A model generated the notes under the pieces. It ran no database searches. It was given only the letters and a program-made list of their open reading frames with translations, and was not told where the DNA came from. Of a DNA stretch of 64,000 bases, positions 1 to 9,153 are shown in pieces. The position numbers were made by a program, and so were the translations under genes. The stretch spans positions 12,359-76,358 of the forward strand of contig JACKEC010000037.1 in assembly GCA_020633195.1 (NCBI GenBank). The letters are read 5' to 3'. The DNA is from Sandaracinaceae bacterium (lineage in GTDB: Bacteria; Myxococcota_A; Polyangia; Polyangiales; Sandaracinaceae). Numbering within the stretch: position 1 is the stretch's first letter; the number at the start of each line of letters is the position of its first letter.

Positions 1-159
1 GCGCAATTCGTCTTGCGATTCTGCTGTGAGACCTGCGGGGGCTTCGATCCGGAGCGCGCCGCGTGCGCGTACGGTTACCCGGTCGCCGAGCACCGGCTCG
101 CCCGCTACCGGGACCCCGACGCGGAGCTGGTCTTCTGCAAGGACTACGACGCGGTCTGA
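1..159 (+). CDS. Unknown cysteine-rich protein, C-terminal fragment
   Basis: Only the last 52 codons lie in the window; the frame is open from base 1 to the TGA at 157-159, so the start is off the left edge. The fragment holds a CC and a CxxC near residues 8-12 and further Cys at about 22 and 46, with an acidic tail. That suggests a small metal-binding or disulfide-stabilised domain, but I recognise no family. Its 3' end overlaps the end of the reverse-strand receiver gene by 16 bases. Bases 3-16 form a GCAA-N6-TTGC palindrome read as in-frame CAA and TTG codons. Confidence 0.6.
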   Translation, partial: AQFVLRFCCETCGGFDPERAACAYGYPVAEHRLARYRDPDAELVFCKDYDAV

Positions 160-563
160 CGCGCCGGCGCCGGGCCGTTGACGAGCTCGAGCAGGGCGTC
201 CGGATCGAAGGGCTTCTCGAGCCAGCCGATCACCGAGTCGTGCATCCAGGCTTCGCCGCGCGCCGGTGCGGAGCCGCTCATCACGATCACGTCGGGCCGA
301 TCCGGGCGCGACGCGAGGATGTGGTTGAGCTTCCGCCCGTCGAGCCCGGGCATGGTCAGGTCGCAGACGAGGATGTCCACGCCGCCCTCGTCGAGGACGC
401 GCAGCGCGGCGAAGCCGTCGGCCGCCTCGAGCACCTCGACGTCGGGCGCGCTGCAGCTCAGGAGCAATCGCAGGGTCGTCCGCAGGGGCGCGCTGTCGTC
501 GGCGACGAGGATCCGCCGCGGCGGGACGCCGGACTTCCTGACCCTGCGAGTGATCGGCCTCAC
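144..563 (-). CDS. Stand-alone response-regulator receiver protein
   Basis: A 139-residue protein that is almost entirely one CheY-like receiver domain. The acidic pair lies at about D22-D23 (LVADDS), the phospho-acceptor Asp at about 68 (VCDLTMPG), the Ser switch in VIVMSGS and the conserved Lys in WLEKPFDP. No output domain follows, so it probably signals by protein contact, like CheY or Spo0F. I chose the GTG at 563 because a GAGG stands about 6 bases upstream and the reading frame further upstream is low-quality sequence antisense to nothing recognisable. The partner kinase is not in the window. It ends inside the preceding forward gene. Confidence 0.85.
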   Translation of the reverse strand: MRPITRRVRKSGVPPRRILVADDSAPLRTTLRLLLSCSAPDVEVLEAADGFAALRVLDEGGVDILVCDLTMPGLDGRKLNHILASRPDRPDVIVMSGSAPARGEAWMHDSVIGWLEKPFDPDALLELVNGPAPARQTAS

Positions 564-622
564 GTTCGCCTCGAAGGGGGAGCTACCAGACGGGGACCTC
601 GCGCGCAATCGCGCACGCACGT

Positions 623-1798
623 TCAGCGCGCGTCGGTCCTGTCGAAGCGTCCGTCGGGCAGGCACTCGTAGCGCCGCACGGAGAGCGATCGCTGCTGCGG
701 CGTCGCGACGAGCACGGCCTCGCCGGTCCAGATCGCGCGCGCTCCGGGGGCCGCGATGTCCTCCGGCAAGAGCGCCTCGATCCGCGCGATGGCCGGGCCG
801 AGCTGCAGCTTCGCCTCGCGGCGACCGGCGCGAGCGCGCAGCACGGGGCGCCCCTCCTCGCACGCGACGATCCGCTCGAGCGGTCGCAGGCTCGCGCGGA
901 CGTGCCCCATCGTGTCGAGGTGGTGACCCGCCCACGCGTCGCCGCAGCGCGTGAGGACCAACGCGCCATCGTCGAGCGGGGCGATCGCCTCGGGCGTGCA
1001 GCCCGCGAAGCTCGTCGGGCCAGCGAAGGAGATCTCGGGGCGGACGGACTCGACCGTGGTCGACGGCCCGCCGCCCTCCACGTGGCAGACGGTGTGGTAC
1101 CAGGTCCCGGCGCGGAACATGGACGCGGCCACGAGCGGCTCGCACGGCCAGCGCACCTCGTCGGTGCCCTGCCGGCCGTCGGGCGCGCCGAGCCCCGTGC
1201 GGCTGAACATCGCGCACGACCCCTCGGTCGCCACGCACGGCGCGTCGAGGACGCGGTGGTGGACGACGAGGCGCCCGTCGTCGTTGCCCGACACGGTGAC
1301 GCGGCCGCGCGCGCGGTCCTCGAGGCGGACCGTGTCGCCGATGTCCTCGACCGGCCCGAAGTGCTCTCCGTCGTCGGTCGACCACGTGGCCTGCGCCTCG
1401 AGGTGGTGGCCGTAGTCGACGACCCACGCGAGGCCGATGCGACGGCCGACCGCGTACGCGTCGAGCTCGACCGCCTGGCTCACGTGCTGCTCGGCGGTCC
1501 CTCCCGCCGCCGCGCCGTGGGCGGCGACCGCGCGGTCGGCGCCGAGCGCCGCGCCGGTCGGGGACAGACCGACGGTGCGCACGCCCCCGCCTTCGCGGTG
1601 CGGGGCGCCCCAGAAGAGGCGCGCGCCTTCGGGGCTCGGGATCAGCGCGAACGCGCCGTCGTTCGCGATCGCGCGGCCCGCCACGATCGGCCCCGGAGGC
1701 GGGGGAGGGGGCGGCGGCGGCTCGGGCGGTGGCGGAGGGTCGTCACAGCCCACCGAGAGGCAGAGCAACAGGAGCGGCCACGTGGAGCTTCTTCGCAT
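623..1798 (-). CDS. Secreted lipoprotein with proline-rich linker, function unknown
   Basis: Encodes 391 residues. The N-terminus is a lipoprotein signal: two Arg, a Leu-rich core and lipobox LSVGC with Cys at 18. A stretch of almost pure Pro/Glu (about residues 21-35) links it to a globular domain of about 350 residues with regularly spaced Trp/Gly motifs (RLFWGAP, LAWVVDYG, GTWYHTVC, ATWSTDDGEHFG) that read like a sialidase or WD-type beta-propeller. This propeller reading is inference. It begins 17 bases after the stop of the beta-barrel gene upstream, so the two are probably co-transcribed and both act in the outer envelope. I recognise no named family. Confidence 0.7.
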   Translation of the reverse strand: MRRSSTWPLLLLCLSVGCDDPPPPPEPPPPPPPPPGPIVAGRAIANDGAFALIPSPEGARLFWGAPHREGGGVRTVGLSPTGAALGADRAVAAHGAAAGGTAEQHVSQAVELDAYAVGRRIGLAWVVDYGHHLEAQATWSTDDGEHFGPVEDIGDTVRLEDRARGRVTVSGNDDGRLVVHHRVLDAPCVATEGSCAMFSRTGLGAPDGRQGTDEVRWPCEPLVAASMFRAGTWYHTVCHVEGGGPSTTVESVRPEISFAGPTSFAGCTPEAIAPLDDGALVLTRCGDAWAGHHLDTMGHVRASLRPLERIVACEEGRPVLRARAGRREAKLQLGPAIARIEALLPEDIAAPGARAIWTGEAVLVATPQQRSLSVRRYECLPDGRFDRTDAR

Positions 1799-1815
1799 CC
1801 GCGCTCGGAGTGTCC

Positions 1816-2724
1816 CTAGAAGCGGCGGGCGAAGTACAGGGAGATCACCGGGCCCCCCGTCTGACGCGTGATCGCGAAGACGCCGCCCTCGAGCGTGACG
1901 CCCACGAAGTAGCTCGGGGAGAACTGATAGTCGGCCTCCACCGAGAAGCCGATGTAGTTGGTCCCGTTCCCGATGCCGCTCGGGCTCAGGTGCCCCGGCG
2001 CCTCGTCGCCGAACCACACGTCGAGCGAGTGGTAGCCGGTGATGCGGCCGCGCACTCCGAATTCCGCGACGAGCGTGGCGCCGCCCTCGGCCGTCCAGGT
2101 CAGCACGTGATCGTAGCCGTCGCTCCGGAAGATGTAGCCGACCGACGCGGCCACGTAGACCGTGTCCCACGCGTAGCCCGCGCTGAGCGACATCGGCACG
2201 TCCCAGATGCCGGTCCCGATCTGCAGCGCGCCGAGCACGGGGTTGCCCTCGTCGGTCCCGTAGAACGTCTGCACGGGACCGGGCCGCGCGAAGGGCGCGG
2301 TGACGCCCGCGTTGGCGGCCATCACGAAGCGGTCGGCGGCGAGGAACTGCCACCGGAGCGAGAGCGTCGGGTCGCCGGGGCTCAGGTGGCTCTGGTAGCT
2401 CCCGTCGCGCGGATCCTCGAGGTGGAAGGAGCGGACGATCGGCGCGTGGAGCACGAGCGCGACGCGCTCCCCGAGCCCGAGCTCGGCGTAGGTGTTGAGG
2501 AACAGCTCGTGGTAGCCGCCGTAGTCGTGGCGCTCGCCCTCGGCGTCGAGGAACCAGAACCCGGGGAGGTACTTGAGCCAGAGCTTCACGTAGCCGTGCC
2601 CGGCCTCCGGCGCCCACGGCCCCGCGCGGGCCACGGACGTGGTGCCGAGCACGAGCGCGAGGGTCACCCCGGCCACGAGCGCGAGGTGCGTGGCGCGTTC
2701 CCGGTGCGGCATGCTGGGCATCAT
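1816..2724 (-). CDS. Predicted outer-membrane beta-barrel protein
   Basis: A 302-residue protein with a signal peptide (hydrophobic LALVAGVTLALVLG, then VARAG) and a body of alternating polar and aromatic short strands ending in Phe (LYFARRF), as typical for barrels folded by the BAM machinery. I picked the ATG at 2724, which has a GGGAG about 9 bases upstream; a nearby alternative is 2712. It is divergent from the M18 aminopeptidase gene, with about 73 bases between starts that must hold both promoters, and is followed by the lipoprotein gene at 1798. Substrate or function is not evident. Transporter or surface structure are both possible. Confidence 0.7.
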   Translation of the reverse strand: MMPSMPHRERATHLALVAGVTLALVLGTTSVARAGPWAPEAGHGYVKLWLKYLPGFWFLDAEGERHDYGGYHELFLNTYAELGLGERVALVLHAPIVRSFHLEDPRDGSYQSHLSPGDPTLSLRWQFLAADRFVMAANAGVTAPFARPGPVQTFYGTDEGNPVLGALQIGTGIWDVPMSLSAGYAWDTVYVAASVGYIFRSDGYDHVLTWTAEGGATLVAEFGVRGRITGYHSLDVWFGDEAPGHLSPSGIGNGTNYIGFSVEADYQFSPSYFVGVTLEGGVFAITRQTGGPVISLYFARRF

Positions 2725-2797
2725 ACCGACCGCTCCCGCGAGCGACGTCGAGCTTTCTCGCGTCGCCGACGCGAGCCGTGCTTTACGCTCCCGGGCC

Positions 2798-4093
2798 ATG
2801 ACCGCATCCGATCCGGTGGCCGATCTGCTCGCCTTCATCGACGCCTCGCCGACCCCGTGGCACGCGGTCGCCGAGACCGTCCGGCGCCTCGAGGCGGTCG
2901 GCTACCGCGCCCTCGACGAGCGCGACGCGTGGAGCCTCGCGGCGGGCGACCGCGTGTACGTGATCCGCGGCGGCTCGACGGTGATCGCCTTCGAGATCGG
3001 CACCGAGCCGCCCAGCGAGGCGGGCTTCCGGATCATCGGCGCGCACACGGACTCGCCCAACCTGCGGGTGAAGCCCCGCGGGGAAGCGGGCGGTCACGGC
3101 GTCCGCCAGATCGCGGTGGAGCCGTACGGTGGCGTGCTGCTCTACACGTGGCTCGACCGCGACCTGTCGATCGCCGGGCGCGTCGTCGTGCGCCGCGAGG
3201 GCGGGCTCGAGCCGGTGCTCATCCGGATCGATCGGCCGCTCTGTCGGGTCGCTTCGCTCGCCATCCACCTCGACCGCGCCGTCAACGAGGACGGGCTGCG
3301 CCTCAACAAGCAGACCCACATGGCGCCGCACCTCGCGCTCGAGTCCGCGGGCGACGCGACGATCGTGTCCGTCGTCGCGGAGGCCGCCGGGGTCGCTCCG
3401 TCGGCGATCTATGGTCACGATCTCTGCCTCTACGACGTGGTGCCGTGCGCCCGCGGGGGCGCTCAGTCGGAGCTCGTCTTCGCGCCGCGGCTCGACAACC
3501 TCGCGAGCTGTCACGCGGGCCTGAGCGCGCTCTCGAGCGCCGACGGAGACGTCCGCTCGACGCGCGTGGTCGCGCTCTACGACCACGAGGAGGTCGGCAG
3601 CCAGTCCAAGCAGGGGGCGGACTCGCCGTTCCTCGCCGACGTCCTCGATCGGGTCGCGCGCGCCGTGGACCCGCGCGCCGACGCGAGCCAGCGCGCGATG
3701 ACGCGCTCGTTCCTCATCTCGGCCGACATGGCCCACGCGGTCCACCCGAACCACGCCGATCGGCACGAGCCCACGCACATGCCGCGGCTCGGCGCGGGGC
3801 CGGTGATCAAGACGAACGTCAACCAGCGCTACGCGACCGATGGAGAGAGCTCCGCGCGGTTCCTCGCCTGGTGCGAGGCCGCCGAGGTGATCCCGCAGCA
3901 CTTCGTCACGCGGAGCGACCTGGGCTGCGGGAGCACCATCGGGCCGATCAGCGCGGGCCGGCTCGGCGTCGCCACGGTCGACGTCGGCAACCCCATGCTC
4001 TCGATGCACTCGTGCCGCGAGATGGCGGGCGCCGCGGACGTCGCGCCGATGATCGCGGTGATGCGCGCGTTCTACGAAGAGCGCGGCGCCTGA
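2798..4093 (+). CDS. apeB: M18 family aminopeptidase (aspartyl aminopeptidase type)
   Basis: A 431-residue metallopeptidase of family M18, close to the usual length of about 430. It removes N-terminal acidic or other residues from peptides in the cytoplasm using two zinc ions. Visible signatures are the metal-binding GAHTDSPNL, the DNLAS segment, the catalytic and metal-binding YDHEEVGSQ, and the C-terminal SADMAHAVHPN. There is no signal peptide. The ATG at 2798 begins the conserved N-terminus (short helix, then DASPTPWHAV); longer versions run into promoter sequence. The 3' end overlaps the convergent MYXO-CTERM gene by 22 bases. Confidence 0.93.
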   Translation: MTASDPVADLLAFIDASPTPWHAVAETVRRLEAVGYRALDERDAWSLAAGDRVYVIRGGSTVIAFEIGTEPPSEAGFRIIGAHTDSPNLRVKPRGEAGGHGVRQIAVEPYGGVLLYTWLDRDLSIAGRVVVRREGGLEPVLIRIDRPLCRVASLAIHLDRAVNEDGLRLNKQTHMAPHLALESAGDATIVSVVAEAAGVAPSAIYGHDLCLYDVVPCARGGAQSELVFAPRLDNLASCHAGLSALSSADGDVRSTRVVALYDHEEVGSQSKQGADSPFLADVLDRVARAVDPRADASQRAMTRSFLISADMAHAVHPNHADRHEPTHMPRLGAGPVIKTNVNQRYATDGESSARFLAWCEAAEVIPQHFVTRSDLGCGSTIGPISAGRLGVATVDVGNPMLSMHSCREMAGAADVAPMIAVMRAFYEERGA

Positions 4094-5283
4094 CGGCGTC
4101 GGCCGAGGAGCGCGAGCGCGAGGAGGAGCGCCAGGGCGCGAGGGCTCGCGGCGCCGGGGCGCGTCGCACAGCCGCCGTCTCCCATCGGCTCGGGCGGCTC
4201 GGGGACGCGCCGCTCGGTCGTCGGAGACGTGGCGGGCAGCGTCTCCAGCCACCCCGACTCGCCGCCGAAGTGAGCCCAGTCGAGGCCGCAGGCCTCCTGC
4301 GCGTCCGCGTCACCGCACGCGGCCGGCGGGCCGAGCTGCCGCATCGAGAACACCGGCTCGCTCACCGGCAAGGCCGCGCCGCCGTCGCTGAGCTCGTAGA
4401 GCGCCTCGAGGCTGCACGCGAAGTCGTGCCCCCCGTACGCGCGCAGGCAGGTCCAGGGCACCTCCTCGAGCGGCCGCCAGGTGTCGTCGTGCGCGTAGAG
4501 CGCCCCGTCGATCAGCGCGAGCCAGCGGTCGCCGACCCGCACGGGGCCTTGCACGGTCGTCGCCTCCGGTGACCTGTCGACGAGCGCGCCCTCACGAAAG
4601 AGCTCGAGGAACACGGCGCCGGCCTCCGTCGTCCGCAGCCAGACGTCGCCACCTCGCGAGGCGCGCGGGGTCACGCGCGACGCCGTCGTCTCGAACGTGG
4701 CGAGGACGCCGCGCTCGTCGGCGACGAACCCGACGGGCGCGTGGCCCGAGACCAGCCAGCCGCCCTCGGTGGCGATGACGCCGTCGACCGGGCCGGGGAG
4801 CTCGAGGGGCGGCTCGGACAGCGCGCCGTCGACGACCCGGAGGAGGCGGGAGCGGCTCGGGTCGAGGTCGTCGGGGTACTCCTCGGCGACGATCAAGAAG
4901 CCGTCCGGCGACCACGCCGCGCCGACGACGTAGAGGTCGTCGCCGGTGAGCGGCGCGAACGTGCAGCCCCCGTCGCGCGAGAGGAACGCGAGGCCCGCGC
5001 TGTGGACCAGGATGTCCCGACCGTCGGCGCTCGCCGCGGCGAGCGCGTTCTCGTTCCCGTCCCACCGCGAGGGGCACACGTAGGTGTACGTGCCGTCGCC
5101 GGCCGCGACGGCGAGGCCGACGTTGGTCCGGAGCAGGGTGGGTCGCTCGCCGTCGTGAGCGAGGACCTCGAGCGCGACCGGCGCGGGCCCGTGCGCGCGC
5201 GCGACGGGCCCGGCCGAGACCACGAGGGCGAAGAGGCCGATCGCTAGCGCGCGATGCCGCAGGCCGTGAGCTGGCTGTCGCAC
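4072..5283 (-). CDS. Secreted protein with MYXO-CTERM-like anchor
   Basis: Encodes 403 residues from a GTG at 5283, which has a GGAGG seven bases upstream; the start overlaps the end of the copper-monooxygenase-like gene by 40 bases. A signal peptide (IGLFALVVSAGPVARA) leads into a domain with repeated short motifs about every 45 residues (AWSPDGF, SRDGGCTF), like a BNR/photosystem-stability-type propeller; that fold is inferred. The C-terminus has Gly-Gly-Cys followed by an Ala/Leu-rich helix and an Arg cluster, the layout of the MYXO-CTERM sorting signal, so the protein is probably displayed on the cell surface. Function unknown. Confidence 0.75.
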   Translation of the reverse strand: MRQPAHGLRHRALAIGLFALVVSAGPVARAHGPAPVALEVLAHDGERPTLLRTNVGLAVAAGDGTYTYVCPSRWDGNENALAAASADGRDILVHSAGLAFLSRDGGCTFAPLTGDDLYVVGAAWSPDGFLIVAEEYPDDLDPSRSRLLRVVDGALSEPPLELPGPVDGVIATEGGWLVSGHAPVGFVADERGVLATFETTASRVTPRASRGGDVWLRTTEAGAVFLELFREGALVDRSPEATTVQGPVRVGDRWLALIDGALYAHDDTWRPLEEVPWTCLRAYGGHDFACSLEALYELSDGGAALPVSEPVFSMRQLGPPAACGDADAQEACGLDWAHFGGESGWLETLPATSPTTERRVPEPPEPMGDGGCATRPGAASPRALALLLALALLGRRRQAPRSS

Positions 5284-6941
5284 GTGCCGGCCTCCAGGAC
5301 CCCGGCGATGCAGTCACGCGCGGGAGCCCAGGCGCCGGTCGGGCACTCGGTCTCCATGCAGCGATCGAAGCTCCCGCCGAGCAGGACGTAGCTCAGGATG
5401 CAGCTGTCGAAGCACGTCGCGTTCGGCGCGTACCGCGCGAGGCAGGTGTCGCGCGCGCAGCCCGCGGTCGCCTCGAGGTTGCAGATGCGGCACGTCACGT
5501 CGAGCCCCTCGCAGGCGAGGAGGCACTGCGCGTCGTCGGTGGTGCAGCTGGCCATGCAGGCGTCCACCGCGCCGCAGCCCGACTCGGTGGGCGGCCCCGT
5601 CCACGGGGTCTCGTGCGAGACGTAGAGGAGGCACATCTCGTCGAGCGTGCCCTCGCCCCAGGTCACGTCGCGCGACTCCACCGGCTCGCCGTTGATGACG
5701 GGCTGGTTGGAGTCGGAGTTGTCGTAGACGCACCGCAGCTCGAGGCCCTCGCCCGGCGCGAGGGTGACCGGGTCGTCCTCGCGGAAGACGTAGGTCTGCT
5801 GCCAGTTGAAGTCCCAGTGCGGGACGTCCACGAGGCACTCGGGATCCCCGCTCGCGTCGAACGCGGGGACGCGGTTCATGCTGATCTCCGTGCCGAGGAG
5901 GTGCATGTGCGGGGTCAGCGCGGTGAGCTGCATCGCCTCCGAGCGGTAGTTGCGGAAGACCCTGCGGTGGCGGTTCTCGGCGACCCCCGCGCGGATGTTG
6001 AGGTCGCGGATCGCGGTCGGGAACGTGGTCACCCCGAACTCCGGCGGGTCCGTCGTGATCTGCATGTGGACCTCGGTGGAGTCGAGCTCGGGGTCGTTGG
6101 TGAGCAGGTTGTAGTGGACCTGCATCACGAGGCGGCTCCCCGCGGGCACGTAGGTGCCGCGGCCCTCGCGCGCGATGGCGGGGAGCGCGCCCGGCACCCA
6201 GCCGCCGAGCCCGACGAGGCCGAGGCTGCCGCCCTCGGCGTCCGCGGCGGTCGGCACCGGGCCGCCGAAGCAGGTGTAGCCGGGACCGTCGACGCGCGCG
6301 TCCTCGGCCTCGATGGCCGCGACCATGTCTGGGGGGACGGCGTAGACGAGCACGTGGTGGACGAGCGACCCGGCGCCCGGCACGACGTTGCGCCCGGTGA
6401 GGAACGAGTCGCCCTCGAAGGTGTGGTCGAGGAGGAAGCAGCGGTAGTCGTCGGGCAGGGTCGCGTCGGGCAGGTACGGCTCGGTCATGTGCGCGACGTG
6501 CGTGGCCGTGAACGTGGGCGGCGCGGGCGGCAGCGGCGGCTGGTCGGCGGGGTCGCCCTCGACCATGCCCTCGTCGACCCAGCGCTCGAACACGGCGCGC
6601 TCGGCCGGGGCGAGCCCGCGCTGGTGCTCGAACTCGCGGCACGCGGGGTCCGGCATCCACGGCGGCATGTAGCCGGTCATGACCGCCGGGACGACGTACT
6701 CGGCGTTCTCGACCACCGCCGGATACGAGTCGAGCGGGAAGGGCCCGATGCCGCCCTCGACGTGGCAGCCGAGGCACTCGCGCGCGATGAGGGGCGCGAC
6801 GTCCGCGTAGTACGTCGTCGTCGGGCCCATCATCATCATCATGCCCCCGTCGGGGCGGAGGGGGCCGTCCATCTCCGTGTCGCAGCCGGCGAGGCCGAGC
6901 GTGAGGGCGAGCACGAGGGGGACGATGCGGTGCTGCTGCAT
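5244..6941 (-). CDS. PHM-like copper type II monooxygenase lipoprotein
   Basis: A 565-residue lipoprotein (lipobox LAGC, Cys 20) followed by a Met-run linker. A CxxCH motif (CLGCH, about 56-60) suggests an attached c-type haem. The centre resembles the peptidylglycine alpha-hydroxylating monooxygenase core, with the expected copper ligands visible in order: HH in VHHVLVY (about 195), His in MQVHY (about 275), HxH in TPHMHLLG (about 345) and a Met in DEMCLLYV (about 436). The last 110 residues are Cys-rich (at least 14 Cys), like a knotted extracellular module. Family members use two copper ions and a reductant to hydroxylate substrates; here the substrate is unknown. It is probably periplasmic or on the surface. 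Confidence 0.82.
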   Translation of the reverse strand: MQQHRIVPLVLALTLGLAGCDTEMDGPLRPDGGMMMMMGPTTTYYADVAPLIARECLGCHVEGGIGPFPLDSYPAVVENAEYVVPAVMTGYMPPWMPDPACREFEHQRGLAPAERAVFERWVDEGMVEGDPADQPPLPPAPPTFTATHVAHMTEPYLPDATLPDDYRCFLLDHTFEGDSFLTGRNVVPGAGSLVHHVLVYAVPPDMVAAIEAEDARVDGPGYTCFGGPVPTAADAEGGSLGLVGLGGWVPGALPAIAREGRGTYVPAGSRLVMQVHYNLLTNDPELDSTEVHMQITTDPPEFGVTTFPTAIRDLNIRAGVAENRHRRVFRNYRSEAMQLTALTPHMHLLGTEISMNRVPAFDASGDPECLVDVPHWDFNWQQTYVFREDDPVTLAPGEGLELRCVYDNSDSNQPVINGEPVESRDVTWGEGTLDEMCLLYVSHETPWTGPPTESGCGAVDACMASCTTDDAQCLLACEGLDVTCRICNLEATAGCARDTCLARYAPNATCFDSCILSYVLLGGSFDRCMETECPTGAWAPARDCIAGVLEAGTCDSQLTACGIAR

Positions 6942-6990
6942 TCGGCGAGTCTAGCGGAACTCCGTCCGCGAACCGAGAGGGCCCGTCGCG

Positions 6991-8157
6991 TCAAATGGAC
7001 TCGAGCACGGTCAGCCGGCCCCGGTCGTCGAACTCGGCGCGCATCGCCTGGTGCTTGGGGGAGCGCGCCGTGAGCTCGTGGGCCTGCTCGTCCACCCGGA
7101 GCCCCTGCGCCCGGAAGTAGGCCGCGACCGCGGCGTAGTGGTTCGGGATCGCGATGGCCGCGAAGGCGCGTGGGATCGTCGAGAGCGAGCGCGTCACCGG
7201 ATCCTGGTCGTGCTTCGGGAACGCCGGATCGGTGACGAGCACGTAGAGCGCGCCCGTGTCGGTAGGGACCCGGAAGTAGAAGGTCGCGTCGAGCAGCCCC
7301 GTCGCGACGCAGGCGAGCAGCTCGCCGTCGATCAGGTCGCCGAGCGGCAGGGACGGCGTCGTCAGCTCGGGCACCTGCTCTCGCTCGCCGCGGCGCCGCA
7401 GGGTGTGCGCGCTCGCGCGGAGCGCCTCGGGGATGCTCCTGTCCCCGTCGGCCCAGCTCCATCGCCACGCCCGCCCTTGCTCGGCCCCGAGGAGCTGAAC
7501 CCGGTACCGGCGCCGTTTGGCGAACAGGCCCTTGCTCGAGAGGACGAGCTCGCCGAGCGCGAGGTCCAGGGTGGCCGAGCAGCCCTCGTGGACCTCGAGG
7601 TGCCAGTCCTGTCGGTCCCACGCGGTGAGCACGTGGCGGTCGACGAGGTCCGCCAGCGTCGCGGCGCGGGTGGGCGGCTCGCTCGGGGGCGTGAACGAGG
7701 GGAGCCGCGGCGCCGGCGGGATGCTCGTCGGTGGGGCGACGCTGCGGGGCGCCACGCTGCGGGGCGGCTGCGTGGGGCTCGCCCGTCGCGCGGGCGGCCG
7801 CTCGGTGAAGCGGGTGCGGTGCCAGAGCGCCTCCGGCACGCAGTGCGGGATGAGCGCGGCGTTCGCGGTGGTGCCGACCGCGAAGTGGAACGACTCCGTC
7901 CGATCGAAGCGCAACGCGACTTGCGAATGGAACTCGCGGGCGGCCGCGCCGATGTCCGCGCCGGGGGCCGCGAGGATCGCGAACAGCACCCCGCGGCTCG
8001 GGGTGAGCGACGCGGCGACGTACTGCAGCACGTAAAGCTCGTGCAGCCCGGTGGTGGCCTGCGCGGCGGCCACGACGGTCGCGCGGAACGCGTCGCTCGG
8101 GGGCTTCAGCGGTCGCGTCGCGATGTCGAGGTCGCGCGTGATCTCGATGCGGTGCAC
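6991..8157 (-). CDS. Hypothetical two-domain cytoplasmic protein
   Basis: Encodes 388 residues from a GTG at 8157, one base after the stop of the HMG-CoA lyase gene, so the two are very likely co-transcribed. An N-terminal domain (about 1-120) and a C-terminal domain (about 175-388) are separated by a Pro/Ala/Ser linker (about 130-170). There is no signal peptide or membrane segment. I recognise neither domain; the C-terminal part contains a Trp/Asp-rich patch (AWRWSWADGD) and ends as if complete. The gene also contains a GCAA-N6-TTGC palindrome at 7911-7924, read as Gln-Val-Ala-Leu with CAA and TTG codons. Confidence 0.65.
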   Translation of the reverse strand: MHRIEITRDLDIATRPLKPPSDAFRATVVAAAQATTGLHELYVLQYVAASLTPSRGVLFAILAAPGADIGAAAREFHSQVALRFDRTESFHFAVGTTANAALIPHCVPEALWHRTRFTERPPARRASPTQPPRSVAPRSVAPPTSIPPAPRLPSFTPPSEPPTRAATLADLVDRHVLTAWDRQDWHLEVHEGCSATLDLALGELVLSSKGLFAKRRRYRVQLLGAEQGRAWRWSWADGDRSIPEALRASAHTLRRRGEREQVPELTTPSLPLGDLIDGELLACVATGLLDATFYFRVPTDTGALYVLVTDPAFPKHDQDPVTRSLSTIPRAFAAIAIPNHYAAVAAYFRAQGLRVDEQAHELTARSPKHQAMRAEFDDRGRLTVLESI

Positions 8158-8158
8158 G

Positions 8159-9079
8159 TCAGCCCGAGAGCGAGCGTACCCCGGCCTTGTGCACCTTGCC
8201 CGAGAGCTCGTGACCGACGATGGCGGCGGCCACCTGCCCGGCCTGGACGAGCTTCTCGAGGTCGATCCCCGTCGACACGCCCATCCCGTGGAGCATGAAC
8301 ACGAGATCCTCGGTGGCGACGTTGCCGGCCGCTCCGGGCGCGTAGGGGCAGCCGCCGAGGCCGCCGACCGACGCGTCGAACGTCCGGATGCCCGCCTCGA
8401 GCCCGACGACGATGTTCGCCAGCGCGGTCCCGCGCGTGTCGTGCATGTGCAAGGCGAGCTGCGGGGCGGGGATCTCCGCGAGGAAGCGCTCGAGGATCCT
8501 CTTCGTCTGGACGGGCGTCCCCACGCCGATCGTGTCGCCGAGCGAGATCTGGTAGCAGCCCTGCGCGAGCAGCTCGTTGGCGATGCGCAGCCCCGCCCCC
8601 GGGTCCACGTCGCCCTCGTACGGGCAGCCCCAGAGCGTCGAGACGTAGCCGCGGACGCGCAGGCCCTTCGCGACCGCGGGCGCGATGACGTCGCGGAACC
8701 CGGCGAGGGTGTCCTCGACGGTCTTGTTCACGTTCTTGCGGTTGTGCGTCTCGCTCGCGCTGATGAAGACGGCGATCTCCTCGAGGCCCGCCTCGAGCGC
8801 GCGCTCGAGGCCCCGGGCGTTGGGGCAGAGCGCGCTGAACGCGACGCCGTCGGGGCGCGGCGTGTTGCTCGCCACCTCGTCTCCGTCGGCGAGCTGGGGC
8901 ACCCACTTCGGAGACACGAACGACGTGATCTCGATGCGCGAGAGGCCCGACGCGCAGAGCGCCTCGATGAGCCGCACCTTGCGCGTGGTGGGGACGGTGA
9001 CGGCCTCGTTCTGGAGGCCATCCCGAGGGGAGACTTCGTAGACCGAGACCTCGGAGGGGAGAGCGTCGAAGAGCGCCAC
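8159..9079 (-). CDS. mvaB: Hydroxymethylglutaryl-CoA lyase
   Basis: A 306-residue TIM-barrel enzyme that splits 3-hydroxy-3-methylglutaryl-CoA into acetyl-CoA and acetoacetate in leucine degradation. The N-terminal SPRDGLQNE carries the metal and base residues, LHMHDTRG supplies further metal ligands, and GGLGGCPYAPGAAGN is the family signature with the catalytic Cys. Length matches the family. It starts at GTG 9079. The neighbouring hypothetical gene follows after one base. Other leucine-catabolism genes (liuABC) are not in the window, so it may also serve in ketone-body or acyl-CoA metabolism. Confidence 0.93.
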   Translation of the reverse strand: MALFDALPSEVSVYEVSPRDGLQNEAVTVPTTRKVRLIEALCASGLSRIEITSFVSPKWVPQLADGDEVASNTPRPDGVAFSALCPNARGLERALEAGLEEIAVFISASETHNRKNVNKTVEDTLAGFRDVIAPAVAKGLRVRGYVSTLWGCPYEGDVDPGAGLRIANELLAQGCYQISLGDTIGVGTPVQTKRILERFLAEIPAPQLALHMHDTRGTALANIVVGLEAGIRTFDASVGGLGGCPYAPGAAGNVATEDLVFMLHGMGVSTGIDLEKLVQAGQVAAAIVGHELSGKVHKAGVRSLSG

Positions 9080-9153
9080 GGGTGCGGTTTCGAGTTTTGC
9101 GCCCTGCGGGTCAAGGCGTGCACGGGCGTCAACTCACATGCCAGAGTCTCCGG

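Noticed and set aside
144..1427. A 427-codon reading that fuses the receiver domain to upstream sequence
   Set aside because: The upstream part is an Arg/Ala-rich shadow of the neighbouring lipoprotein gene; GTG 563 with a GAGG is a better start.
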